From Fusobacterium sp. (lineage in GTDB: Bacteria; Fusobacteriota; Fusobacteriia; Fusobacteriales; Fusobacteriaceae), in the NCBI GenBank assembly GCA_020024915.1, contig JAHHSZ010000018.1, forward strand, positions 1 through 22,857: a stretch of DNA of 22,857 bases, given 5' to 3'. Positions within the stretch are counted from its first letter, which is position 1, and every line of letters starts with the position of its first letter. Both the position numbers and the translations under genes were made by a program. The notes below the pieces were generated by a model that did no database searches, was not told the DNA's origin, and saw nothing but the letters and a program-made list of their open reading frames with translations. Positions 1 through 7,271 of the stretch are shown here, piece by piece.

Positions 1-36
1 ACATTATTTTGTCTCGCTTTCTCGCGGACAAGATAT

Positions 37-65
37 ATAATACCATAGATATAAAATTTCGTCAA
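37..65 (-). promoter_or_regulatory. Strong sigma-70 promoter firing out of the left edge
   Basis: On the minus strand TTGACG (65-60) and TATTAT (42-37) are separated by exactly 17 bases, and a TG one base before the -10 makes it an extended -10 promoter. Transcription would begin near position 30 and run left out of the window. The first transcribed bases fold into a small hairpin (9-31: TTGTC/GACAA and CGC/GCG around a GAGAAA loop, with one bulge). The target gene is not visible. Confidence 0.75.
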
Positions 66-95
66 TACTTTTTTTAAAAAATAAAATTTATATAT

Positions 96-133
96 AAAAA
101 GTTGGAGTGAATTAAAGTTTACTCCAACTTTTT
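96..133 (-). terminator. Intrinsic terminator of leuS
   Basis: An inverted repeat, AAAAAGTTGGAGT (96-108) with ACTCCAACTTTTT (121-133), lies 10 bases beyond the leuS stop codon. Because the flanks are A-rich on one side and T-rich on the other it could work in both directions. It separates leuS from the promoter at 37-65. Confidence 0.85.
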
Positions 134-143
134 TACTATATCA

Positions 144-2753
144 TTATTTAACTACTATATTTACTATTTTATCAGGTACAACTATCAACTTAGCTAAAGT
201 TTTTCCCTCTAAATGTTTTTTAACATTATCTAACTCTAAAGCCATCTTCTCTATTATCTCTTTAGAAGTTCCTCTCTCTACCTCTAGAGTTCCTCTTACC
301 TTTCCATTTACTTGAATAGCCATAGTTACTTCTGATGAAACTGTTAATTTCTCATCATATTCAGGCCATTTTTCATTGAATAGGTATCCTGTATTTCCTA
401 TTTCTTCCCATAATTCATCACAGAAATGTGGAGTAAATGGTGATAGCATCACTAGGATATTTTTTATAACCTCTGCAAATATCTTTTTAGATTCACTTGT
501 TGATTTACTAGCCTCTAATATATTTGTTTTATAATCTTGAGTTTCATTGATAAGCTCCATAGTAGCAGCTATTGAAGTATTGAAGTGATAATCATCCTCT
601 ATTGATTCTGTTACTTTCTTAATTGTTTGATTTAATTTTATAAGTAATGCCTTATCTTCTTTACTTACTTTTGTTAAATCAATATCTCCAAACTCTAAGT
701 TCTCTTTGTGCTCCATTACAAGTCTCCAGATTTTGCTTAAGAATCTGTAAGCTCCTGCCAATCCATTTTCATTCCACTCTAATTCTTTTTCAGGTGGAGC
801 AGCAAACATTATAAATAATCTTGTAGTATCAGCTCCATACTTATTAATCATCTCTTCTGGATCTACACCATTATTTTTAGATTTCGACATCTTCTCAACT
901 TTTATAGCCAATTCCTCTCCAGTAACTTTAGAGAAAGCCTTCTCTCCTTTTATATCCACTTCACTTGGGAAAAGAAATCTATTTTCATTATTTGAGTAAT
1001 ATGATGGACCTAAAACCATTCCTTGTGTTAGCAATCTTTTGAACGGTTCATTTGCTGTAACCAATCCCATATCTCTCAACATTTTTTGGAAGAATCTTGC
1101 ATATAATAGGTGCATAACTGCATGCTCTATTCCACCTATATACTGATCTACTCCCACCCAAGAATCCACTACTTCCTTATCAAATGGAAGTTTATCATTT
1201 TTAGGATCACAATATCTTAAAAAATACCAAGATGAATCTACGAATGTATCCATTGTATCTGTATCTCTTCTTGCAGGTCCACCACACATTGGACAAGTTG
1301 CATGTTTAAAGCTTTCTGAAGTCTCAAGTGGATTTCCTATACCATTGAATGATACATCTTCTGGTAATCTCACTGGTAAATTTTCATCTTTTTCCATAAC
1401 TGTTCCACATTTCTCACAGTATAGTGCTGGAATTGGTGTCCCCCAATATCTCTGTCTAGATACTCCCCAATCTTTTAATCTATACTTTACAGTTCTTTTT
1501 CCATAGTTATTTGCTTCTACAAATTCTGCTATCTTAGTTAAAGCTTCCTTAGAAGAGATTCCATTAAAATCACCAGAATTACTCATTACTCCAACTTCAG
1601 TGAAAGCAGCTGTCATCTCATCTGCTTTTAATTCTACAACCTCTTTAGTCTCTTTATTAATAGGATTTATAACTACATTAAATGGTAAGTTATATTTTTT
1701 AGCAAATGCAAAGTCTCTATCATCATGACAAGGAACTGCCATTACTGCTCCTGTTCCATAGTTCATTAGTACATAGTCAGCTACCCATAATTGAACTTTC
1801 TCTTTTGTTACAGGGTTTATTACGTGCCAACCTGTAAACACTCCATTTTTCTCTCTTCCTTCAGCTGATCTCTCTATTAAATCAGTATTTTTCATAGCTT
1901 CTATTTGAGATTTGATCTCTGGATTTACCTTTAAAATCTCATCAACTATTGGATGCTCTGGAGCAACTACACAGTAAGAAACTCCATAGATTGTATCTAT
2001 TCTTGTTGTGAACATAGGTAGATCCTCTCCTGTTTCAGCAACTTTGAATACTATCTCTGTTCCATAAGATTTTCCTATCCAGTTTTTTTGCATTGTTAAA
2101 ACTTTCTCTGGCCAACCCTCTTTTAACTCCTTATGCCCAGTTAATAACTCATCTGCATAGTCTGTTATTTTGAAGAACCATTGCTCTAACTCTTTTTGAA
2201 TTACAGAAGTTTTGCTATGTCTCCAGCATTTTCCATCTTCAACTTGCTCATTAGCAAGAACTGTATTACAATCTGGACACCAGTTTACTAGAGATTTTTT
2301 CTTGTATATTAGCCCTTTTTCATAAAGTCTCTTAAACATCCATTGATTCCATCTATAATATTCTGGAGTATATGAAGCTATCTCTCTATCCCAATCATAC
2401 GAGAATCCTAATAATTTTAGCTGCCTCTTCATATTTTCTATGTTAGATTTTGTCCAAACAGCAGGATGTGCTCCATTTTGAATAGCTGCGTTCTCTGCAG
2501 GTAATCCAAAAGAGTCCCAGCCCATAGGATTTAATACATTATATCCCTTCATTCTTTTGTATCTAGCTATAACATCACCTATTGTATAGTTTCTAGCATG
2601 ACCTACATGTAATTTTCCAGAAGGATATGGTAACATTACCAATACATAATAGTTATCCTTTCCTTCAACTTTATTATCAGTTTTGAAAATGTGCCCACTT
2701 TCCCATTTATTCTGCCATTTTCCCTCTACTTCTTTAAAATTATACTCTCTCAA
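144..2753 (-). CDS. leuS: Leucine--tRNA ligase
   Basis: Cytoplasmic class I aminoacyl-tRNA synthetase that attaches leucine to tRNA-Leu and hydrolyses mischarged products. With the start used here it is 869 aa, normal for bacterial LeuRS. Visible landmarks in order: HVGH of the HIGH motif (49-52); a zinc knuckle CPDC (159-162) closed by C176 and H179, the CxxC...CxxH arrangement of the Thermus type; the CP1 editing domain with TTRIDT (249-254) and HDDRD (343-347); two more Cys pairs (YCEKC and CPMC); KMSKS (621-625); and a C-terminal domain with IQVNGKVRG. Start choice: a longer reading frame begins with GTG at 2762, but the Shine-Dalgarno GAGGTGAT (2765-2758) sits correctly for the TTG at 2753, giving the usual MREYNF-like N-terminus. 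The leader is only about 30 bases, so there is no room for a T-box. It lies downstream of the sigH-like gene but has its own promoter. Confidence 0.97.
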   Translation of the reverse strand: MREYNFKEVEGKWQNKWESGHIFKTDNKVEGKDNYYVLVMLPYPSGKLHVGHARNYTIGDVIARYKRMKGYNVLNPMGWDSFGLPAENAAIQNGAHPAVWTKSNIENMKRQLKLLGFSYDWDREIASYTPEYYRWNQWMFKRLYEKGLIYKKKSLVNWCPDCNTVLANEQVEDGKCWRHSKTSVIQKELEQWFFKITDYADELLTGHKELKEGWPEKVLTMQKNWIGKSYGTEIVFKVAETGEDLPMFTTRIDTIYGVSYCVVAPEHPIVDEILKVNPEIKSQIEAMKNTDLIERSAEGREKNGVFTGWHVINPVTKEKVQLWVADYVLMNYGTGAVMAVPCHDDRDFAFAKKYNLPFNVVINPINKETKEVVELKADEMTAAFTEVGVMSNSGDFNGISSKEALTKIAEFVEANNYGKRTVKYRLKDWGVSRQRYWGTPIPALYCEKCGTVMEKDENLPVRLPEDVSFNGIGNPLETSESFKHATCPMCGGPARRDTDTMDTFVDSSWYFLRYCDPKNDKLPFDKEVVDSWVGVDQYIGGIEHAVMHLLYARFFQKMLRDMGLVTANEPFKRLLTQGMVLGPSYYSNNENRFLFPSEVDIKGEKAFSKVTGEELAIKVEKMSKSKNNGVDPEEMINKYGADTTRLFIMFAAPPEKELEWNENGLAGAYRFLSKIWRLVMEHKENLEFGDIDLTKVSKEDKALLIKLNQTIKKVTESIEDDYHFNTSIAATMELINETQDYKTNILEASKSTSESKKIFAEVIKNILVMLSPFTPHFCDELWEEIGNTGYLFNEKWPEYDEKLTVSSEVTMAIQVNGKVRGTLEVERGTSKEIIEKMALELDNVKKHLEGKTLAKLIVVPDKIVNIVVK

Positions 2754-2788
2754 GCATATCACCTCATAAATAATTCTTTTTCATATTC

Positions 2789-2818
2789 AATATATCACAA
2801 TTTTTACTTATTTAACAA
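2789..2818 (-). promoter_or_regulatory. leuS promoter (extended -10)
   Basis: On the minus strand TTGTTA (2818-2813), an 18-base spacer, and TATATT (2794-2789) preceded by TGA (2797-2795) form an extended -10 promoter in the gap between the sigma-factor gene and leuS. It would give a leuS leader of about 30 bases. Confidence 0.5.
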
Positions 2819-2830
2819 TAGTTTTTATTT

Positions 2831-3430
2831 TCAATAAGTTTTTAACCACAATTCACTTTTTCTCTTTATCCTCTGAAAACTATTATCTATAACTTTTGGT
2901 GTTTTGGATAGCTCAGTTGCAATCTCCTTATAAGAAAAACCCTTTACCATATAATTAAATACCTTTTTTTCAAAAGGACTAAAATTATTTTCAACAAAAT
3001 CTTGAAATTCCATTATCTTTTCTTTGGATAAAAAGAGTGCCTCAGGATTGTATTTTATATCTGAATACAGTTCTTGAGGGTAATCCTCATATCCATCTTC
3101 AGTTTCAAGATTATTTCCACTAGCCTCATTCAACAGAATATTTTTTTGAGCTGTAGAACTTCTCACGGCAGTCAATATCTGTCTTCTAATACATAAAGTA
3201 GCAAAAGTTTTAAAGGAAGCCCTATCTTTGTCATAACTTTTTATAGCTTTTAACAAACCAATAGTTCCCTCTTGTAACAAATCATCTTGATCTGCACCAA
3301 CCATAAAATAATTCTTCACATTTAAAAAAATCAACTTTTTATACTCAGTCAGTATCAAGTCTAGAGCTTCTTCATCTCCACCTTGAGCACGTATTATTAA
3401 TTCATCAGTTACTAACTCTCTATTCATCAT
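2831..3430 (-). CDS. sigH: Sigma-70 family factor of the SigH type
   Basis: A 199-aa RNA polymerase sigma factor. Region 2 spans roughly residues 24-93 (YFMVGADQDDLLQEGTIGLL, then AFKTF-like SFKTFATLCIRRQI) and region 4 roughly 148-192, ending in a helix-turn-helix (GFSYKEIATELSKTPKVIDN, QRIKRK). Both regions, the lack of regions 1.1 and 3, and the length resemble Bacillus sigma-H rather than ECF or housekeeping sigma factors. The start is the first of two adjacent ATG codons, 8 bases after GGAAGG (3444-3439). It follows rlmB by 40 bases in the same direction, the neighbourhood known for sigH in Firmicutes (rlmB-yacP-sigH), here without yacP. In Bacillus it controls entry to stationary phase, competence and sporulation. 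Fusobacteria do not sporulate, so its regulon here is unknown. The SigH-type assignment is solid; orthology in function is inference. Confidence 0.85.
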   Translation of the reverse strand: MMNRELVTDELIIRAQGGDEEALDLILTEYKKLIFLNVKNYFMVGADQDDLLQEGTIGLLKAIKSYDKDRASFKTFATLCIRRQILTAVRSSTAQKNILLNEASGNNLETEDGYEDYPQELYSDIKYNPEALFLSKEKIMEFQDFVENNFSPFEKKVFNYMVKGFSYKEIATELSKTPKVIDNSFQRIKRKSELWLKTY

Positions 3431-3470
3431 ATAGTTTTCCTTCCTAATGGTACAGTCTACATCTTCAAAC

Positions 3471-4178
3471 TTACATTGATTTTACTATCTCAGAAAGAAT
3501 TATTCCTCCTGCTACCGACACATTTAAAGAATTTATCTTCCCATACATAGGTATCTTTATAAGTACATCGCAACTCTCTTTTACTTTCTTTCTAATTCCG
3601 TTTCCTTCACTTCCTAGCACTAAAGCAGTTCTACTTGGATACTTTTCTTGTGAATAATCCTTGCTTCCCTCTCCCTCTGCTCCATATACCCAGTAATCCA
3701 ATTTTTTCAATTTACTGATAGCATCAGAGATATTTGTTACCTTAACTATATCCACATACTCAATAGCACCTGTTGATGTTTTTACAACTGTCTCATTTAT
3801 TCTAACAGCATTTCTCTCTGGAATAATTATCCCTTTTACACCAAATACTTCAGCACTTCTTATCAATGCACCAAAGTTTCTTGGATCTTGTATCTCATCT
3901 AAGATAAGCACTAGAGCTTTCTCCATTGGAGCTATCTTCTCTAAAAAAGCTCCAAAATCCACATAGTAATCATAGTCACTTACATATACTACTACACCTT
4001 GAGAGTTATCTCTTTTCTTATCTGTATAGAAAATCTTTATATTTCTTTCAGAAGCCAATCTTTTTATCTTATTTATCTTATCATCCTTAGCCCCCTTAAA
4101 AATCTCTAACTTTTCTATTGTTTTCTCTTTATTTTGTAATACTTCTATTACAGGATTCACTCCGATTATCTTCTCCAT
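3471..4178 (-). CDS. rlmB: 23S rRNA (guanosine-2'-O-)-methyltransferase RlmB
   Basis: A SPOUT-class (TrmH/SpoU) methyltransferase of 235 aa that, in known homologues, uses S-adenosylmethionine to 2'-O-methylate G2251 in the peptidyl-transferase loop of 23S rRNA. The small N-terminal substrate-binding domain begins GVNPVIEVL (6-14). The catalytic domain carries the three family motifs: DPRNFGALIRSAE (98-110, with the Asn and Arg of motif 1), LGSEGNGI (188-195), and IPMYGKINSLNVSVAGG (209-225, motif 3 with the trefoil knot). The ATG at 4178 follows a strong GGAGG. It lies 16 bases after murA and 40 bases before the sigH-like gene, so all are likely on one transcript. TrmH-family members with other targets cannot be fully excluded, but length and motifs favour RlmB. 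Confidence 0.92.
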   Translation of the reverse strand: MEKIIGVNPVIEVLQNKEKTIEKLEIFKGAKDDKINKIKRLASERNIKIFYTDKKRDNSQGVVVYVSDYDYYVDFGAFLEKIAPMEKALVLILDEIQDPRNFGALIRSAEVFGVKGIIIPERNAVRINETVVKTSTGAIEYVDIVKVTNISDAISKLKKLDYWVYGAEGEGSKDYSQEKYPSRTALVLGSEGNGIRKKVKESCDVLIKIPMYGKINSLNVSVAGGIILSEIVKSM

Positions 4179-4194
4179 GCTTCCTCCGTTACAA

Positions 4195-5463
4195 CTATAT
4201 TTCAGCTTTTATTCTTTCAATATCTGCTCCAATATTTTTTAATCTCAATTCCAAATTTTCATATCCTCTATCCACATGATAGATTCTATTAACAACACTC
4301 TCTCCCTCAGCTTTTAGAGCTGCTAAAATCAATGATGCTCCAGCTCTCAAATCACTTGCCATAACCTCTGCTGATGAGAAATTATCTATACCTTTTATTG
4401 TAGCTATGTTTCCATTGATATCTATTTTTGCTCCCATTCTATTCAATTCAGGTACATGCATAAATCTATTTTCAAATATAGTCTCTTTCAACTCACTGCT
4501 TCCCTTAGCAAGACACATGAGTGTCATTATTGGTGATTGTAAATCTGTTGGGAATCCAGGATATGGCATAGTAGTTACCTTAGCCCCCTGTAGCTCTTCC
4601 AATTTAGATAGAACTCTCAATCTCTCTCCCTCTATCTCATACTTTACTCCCATCTCTTCAAGCTTCATCAAAAATGCTTCAAGATGCTCTCTTCTAACTC
4701 CCTCTACCTCTATTTTCCCATCAAAAATTATAGAAGCTATTACAAAAGTTCCAGCCACAATTCTATCTGGTATTATTGTATATTCACAAGGGTTTAATTT
4801 TTCAACTCCTTCAATTACTAAAGTTCCTGTTCCTATCCCTGTTATTTTTGCTCCCATCTCATTAAAGAAATTACATAGATCTTCAATCTCTGGCTCTCTA
4901 GCTGCATTTTCTAATACAGTTGTTCCACTAGCTTTTACTGCTGCCATAATTATATTTTCAGTAGCTCCAACACTAGGAAAATCCAAAACAATTTTAGCCC
5001 CTTTTAACTCCTCAGTTTCAGCTTCAACATAGCCATGATCTATTGTTATCTTTGTTCCTAAAGCTTCAAACCCTTTTAGATGTAAATCCACTGGTCTAGC
5101 ACCAATAGCACATCCACCTGGAAGAGAAACTTTTGCTTTTTTACTATGAGCTAACATTGGTCCCATAACTAAAAAAGAAGCTCTCATCTTCTTTACAAGT
5201 TCATATCCAGCCACCAAATTAGTCAATCCATTATTCTCTATCTTATATGTATTTTCGTCTAATCTCTCTATCTGTAAACCTAAACTCTCCAATAGTTTTA
5301 CTAATGTTCTTATATCCATTAGATTAGGAACATTCTTTAGTACATATGTCCCCTTCTCCACCAAAGTAGCTATCATTATTGGAAGTGCAGCATTTTTTGA
5401 TCCCTCTACCTTTAATACTCCACCTATATTTTTTCCACCGATTACTTTAAAAGCTTCTACCAT
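4195..5463 (-). CDS. murA: UDP-N-acetylglucosamine 1-carboxyvinyltransferase MurA
   Basis: Catalyses the first committed step of peptidoglycan synthesis, transferring enolpyruvyl from PEP to UDP-GlcNAc in the cytoplasm. The 422 aa match the family length. Active-site features seen: GSKNAALP (21-28, with K23 and N24 equivalent to the E. coli KN pair), RASFLVMGP (94-102), the flexible-loop cysteine C118 in LPGGCAIGARPVDLHLKG-like sequence, and PTDLQSP with D307, the general-base position. Retention of C118 predicts fosfomycin sensitivity at target level. The ATG at 5463 overlaps the end of the upstream DUF1694 gene by 7 bases, and the nearest Shine-Dalgarno (AAGGAG) is rather far, about 11 bases, so translational coupling is likely. 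Only one murA copy is visible here; whether a second paralogue exists elsewhere is unknown. Confidence 0.97.
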   Translation of the reverse strand: MVEAFKVIGGKNIGGVLKVEGSKNAALPIMIATLVEKGTYVLKNVPNLMDIRTLVKLLESLGLQIERLDENTYKIENNGLTNLVAGYELVKKMRASFLVMGPMLAHSKKAKVSLPGGCAIGARPVDLHLKGFEALGTKITIDHGYVEAETEELKGAKIVLDFPSVGATENIIMAAVKASGTTVLENAAREPEIEDLCNFFNEMGAKITGIGTGTLVIEGVEKLNPCEYTIIPDRIVAGTFVIASIIFDGKIEVEGVRREHLEAFLMKLEEMGVKYEIEGERLRVLSKLEELQGAKVTTMPYPGFPTDLQSPIMTLMCLAKGSSELKETIFENRFMHVPELNRMGAKIDINGNIATIKGIDNFSSAEVMASDLRAGASLILAALKAEGESVVNRIYHVDRGYENLELRLKNIGADIERIKAEI

Positions 5464-6029
5464 TTTTTATTTTTCTCCTTTTCTGCCCTGCATATAGGAC
5501 AACTTTCTCCAACCAAATGATTAAATATTGTCAGTTTTTTAAACTTCTTCTCATAGCCAGGTAATCTATCTTCTACTAGAGAGTAGTGCTTTTCACAGAT
5601 TTTTTTCCCAAAATTTTTTACATAGTCTGGACCCAATCCAGCTTCCTCAAATCTTTCCTCTATACTCTTTACTACTATCTCTCTCTCATTGTCATCAAAA
5701 GCTTCTTTCGTAACAACTACCAACCCTATATTACCCAATAAATTTAAGCTATCTACTAAGGTATATCGTAAATTTATTTTTTCAGCTTCTAAAATATATG
5801 GTTTAAGAAATTTTAAAGCTATCTCTCTTTTCATCTTTATATAGGCTACATCACTATTTTTCATTCTCTCCAATATTTCAGGATATACAACTCCAGAGTT
5901 CAACTGATCTTCAGTTAGTGCTAAAGCTATATTCTCCTTAAATTCATCTAAATAAAAAGCTCTTTCACCTTGAGTTTGTAAAAATTTCATACTAACCTTA
6001 TTTTTTTCATCTATTAAGCTCTCTTCCAT
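5457..6029 (-). CDS. DUF1694 (YueI-like) protein with Cys-containing tail
   Basis: A 190-aa cytoplasmic protein of unknown function. The N-terminal two thirds (about residues 15-125) resemble the DUF1694/YueI family of Firmicutes: a start like GERAFYLDEFKENIALALT, then YPEILERMKN and a hydrophobic strand NLLGNIGLVVVT. Unlike the short Bacillus protein it carries an extra C-terminal segment of about 50-60 residues ending in HLVGESCPICRAEKEK, a CxxC pair near the very end. It lacks a signal peptide and membrane segments. Start choice: GTG at 6038 has no spaced Shine-Dalgarno, whereas the ATG at 6029 follows AGGGTGAGG; I use the ATG. It is the first gene of the operon with murA, rlmB and the sigH-like gene and overlaps murA by 7 bases, which hints at a role near cell-envelope or growth control but proves nothing. 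Confidence 0.75.
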   Translation of the reverse strand: MEESLIDEKNKVSMKFLQTQGERAFYLDEFKENIALALTEDQLNSGVVYPEILERMKNSDVAYIKMKREIALKFLKPYILEAEKINLRYTLVDSLNLLGNIGLVVVTKEAFDDNEREIVVKSIEERFEEAGLGPDYVKNFGKKICEKHYSLVEDRLPGYEKKFKKLTIFNHLVGESCPICRAEKEKNKKW

Positions 6030-6062
6030 TTTCCTCACCCTTAATATATAACATTGTAATAG

Positions 6063-6071
6063 ATTATATCA
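6063..6071 (-). promoter_or_regulatory. Promoter of the DUF1694-murA-rlmB-sigH operon
   Basis: On the minus strand TGATATAAT (6071-6063) is a perfect extended -10. No good -35 hexamer is seen 17 bases upstream. It faces away from the plus-strand promoter at 6133-6141, so the 141-base intergenic region holds a divergent promoter pair. Confidence 0.6.
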
Positions 6072-6132
6072 TACTATTGTATCATTTTATAGTTATATTT
6101 AAAAGGTTTTTATTTTTATTCAATTTAAAAAA

Positions 6133-6141
6133 TGGTATAAT
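6133..6141 (+). promoter_or_regulatory. Promoter of the secreted repeat-protein gene
   Basis: TGGTATAAT is a perfect extended -10 located 30 bases before the ATG at 6171, with no recognisable -35. A strong Shine-Dalgarno AGGAGG (6160-6165) lies 5 bases before the start codon. Confidence 0.6.
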
Positions 6142-6170
6142 AAAAAGAATTCATTTGTTAGGAGGTTGCT

Positions 6171-7226
6171 ATGAGAAAATTTTATTTTCTTTTTATTTTT
6201 ATAGGTTGTTTTTATTCTACTTTAGCCAAAGAGATCACTTTTAACTTCAATGTTCCTGTTGGAAAGATAGAGTATTTTAAGAGTGAGGACACGAACACTC
6301 AAGCTCAGGAATTTTTCAATGGATCAACTACTTTGAATCTAGAGGAGAAAGAATACTATTTTCTTTTCAGTGCTGAAGGATATCCCAGTATACAAAAAAA
6401 TCTAGATATAAAAAATTCCTCTGCCGTTGACAATATCATCTTCAATCAGGAAAATTCAGTTACAGTAAAGGGAAATATAAAAAATAGAGATGCTAAACTA
6501 GGTGGAGTTAAAATCTCTTTCACTGATGTAAATAACCACAGTTACAATTTTATCTCTGATCTCTATGGTAATTATACAGCTTATCTTCCACCTGGAAATT
6601 ACAAAGTCTCTGCTGAAAGATCTGGATATACTCAAAACAGTGGTCTGGGAATAATATATGAGTTCACCAAAAGGACTACACCCTACTCTTTGAACTTTGA
6701 ACTTACTGAACTTCCAAGTTATGTACAAGGGCATGTAGTAGACAGTGAAGGTTTACCTATTCCATTTCCTACTATCTCTATAAAAAATGGAAGTAAAATT
6801 ATAAAACTTACTGGGGATAAATTAGGATTCTTTAAACTTCCTGTGGACAGTGGTATCATAACTATACTTTGTCAAAAAAAGGGATATATACAGAATGGAA
6901 CTGTTAGAAAGATTGAAAAAAACTCCTTTACAAGTAATATTGAGATAGCTCTAAAACGTAGTGCCTACTCTATAACTGGAGTTGTAACAGATAGTACAAA
7001 GGCTTTAAGGGGGATAAAACTTCAACTTTTAGGACAGGACTATAAAAAAATCGCCACTACTACAACTTCTGAAAATGGATTTTTTGAATTTTATAAGATT
7101 CCTGGAGATCGTAAAGTTTTCATTGTGATTACAGTTGATAATAAAATAATTAAAAAAACTGATCTCATAGATTTAGATAAGGATATTAAAAATTTCAATA
7201 TCCTGCTAGATTTTGAGGAGCTATAA
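6171..7226 (+). CDS. Secreted protein of carboxypeptidase-regulatory-like repeats
   Basis: A 351-aa exported protein whose function I do not recognise. Residues 1-19 form a signal peptide (basic MRK, a hydrophobic run, likely cleavage after STLA). The rest looks like tandem beta-sandwich domains of the carboxypeptidase-regulatory-like/CnaB-like kind: about 97-176, 184-262 and 267-348, each opening with a VxG-type strand (VTVKGNI, YVQGHVV, YSITGVV) and containing a turn such as DLYGNYTAYLPPG, DKLGFFKLPV or SENGFFEFYKIPG; two also end in a GY. Residues 22-95 may be a diverged first copy. There is no C-terminal sorting motif, transmembrane anchor or catalytic domain, so it is probably periplasmic or outer-surface and structural or binding in role. 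It is the only plus-strand protein gene here, with its own promoter and a terminator shared with tsaD. A lipoprotein reading (C13) is possible but the lipobox is poor. Confidence 0.8.
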   Translation: MRKFYFLFIFIGCFYSTLAKEITFNFNVPVGKIEYFKSEDTNTQAQEFFNGSTTLNLEEKEYYFLFSAEGYPSIQKNLDIKNSSAVDNIIFNQENSVTVKGNIKNRDAKLGGVKISFTDVNNHSYNFISDLYGNYTAYLPPGNYKVSAERSGYTQNSGLGIIYEFTKRTTPYSLNFELTELPSYVQGHVVDSEGLPIPFPTISIKNGSKIIKLTGDKLGFFKLPVDSGIITILCQKKGYIQNGTVRKIEKNSFTSNIEIALKRSAYSITGVVTDSTKALRGIKLQLLGQDYKKIATTTTSENGFFEFYKIPGDRKVFIVITVDNKIIKKTDLIDLDKDIKNFNILLDFEEL

Positions 7227-7227
7227 C

Positions 7228-7270
7228 AAAAAAGTGTACTCTCTTTCTAAAAGAAAAGTACACTTTTTTT
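7228..7270. terminator. Bidirectional terminator between convergent genes
   Basis: AAAAAAGTGTACT (7228-7240) pairs with AGTACACTTTTTT (7258-7270), with a smaller TTTC/GAAA stem inside the loop. Flanking A and T runs allow it to end both the plus-strand secreted-protein gene and tsaD, whose stop codon lies one base beyond it. Confidence 0.85.
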
Positions 7271-7271
7271 A

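Noticed and set aside
2754..2830. Possible T-box leader for leuS
   Set aside because: The gap to the upstream gene is under 80 bases and the predicted leader about 30, far too short for a T-box.
4406..5032. A 208-codon open frame on the plus strand inside murA
   Set aside because: It is antisense to a clear murA, has no ribosome-binding site, and its composition (Ser/Pro/Ile-rich) is what the reverse strand of AT-rich coding DNA gives.
6171..6215. Lipoprotein signal (Cys13) in the secreted repeat protein
   Set aside because: Residues before the Cys are F-I-G, lacking the usual Leu at -3; a standard signal peptidase I site after STLA looks better, though a lipoprotein is not fully excluded.
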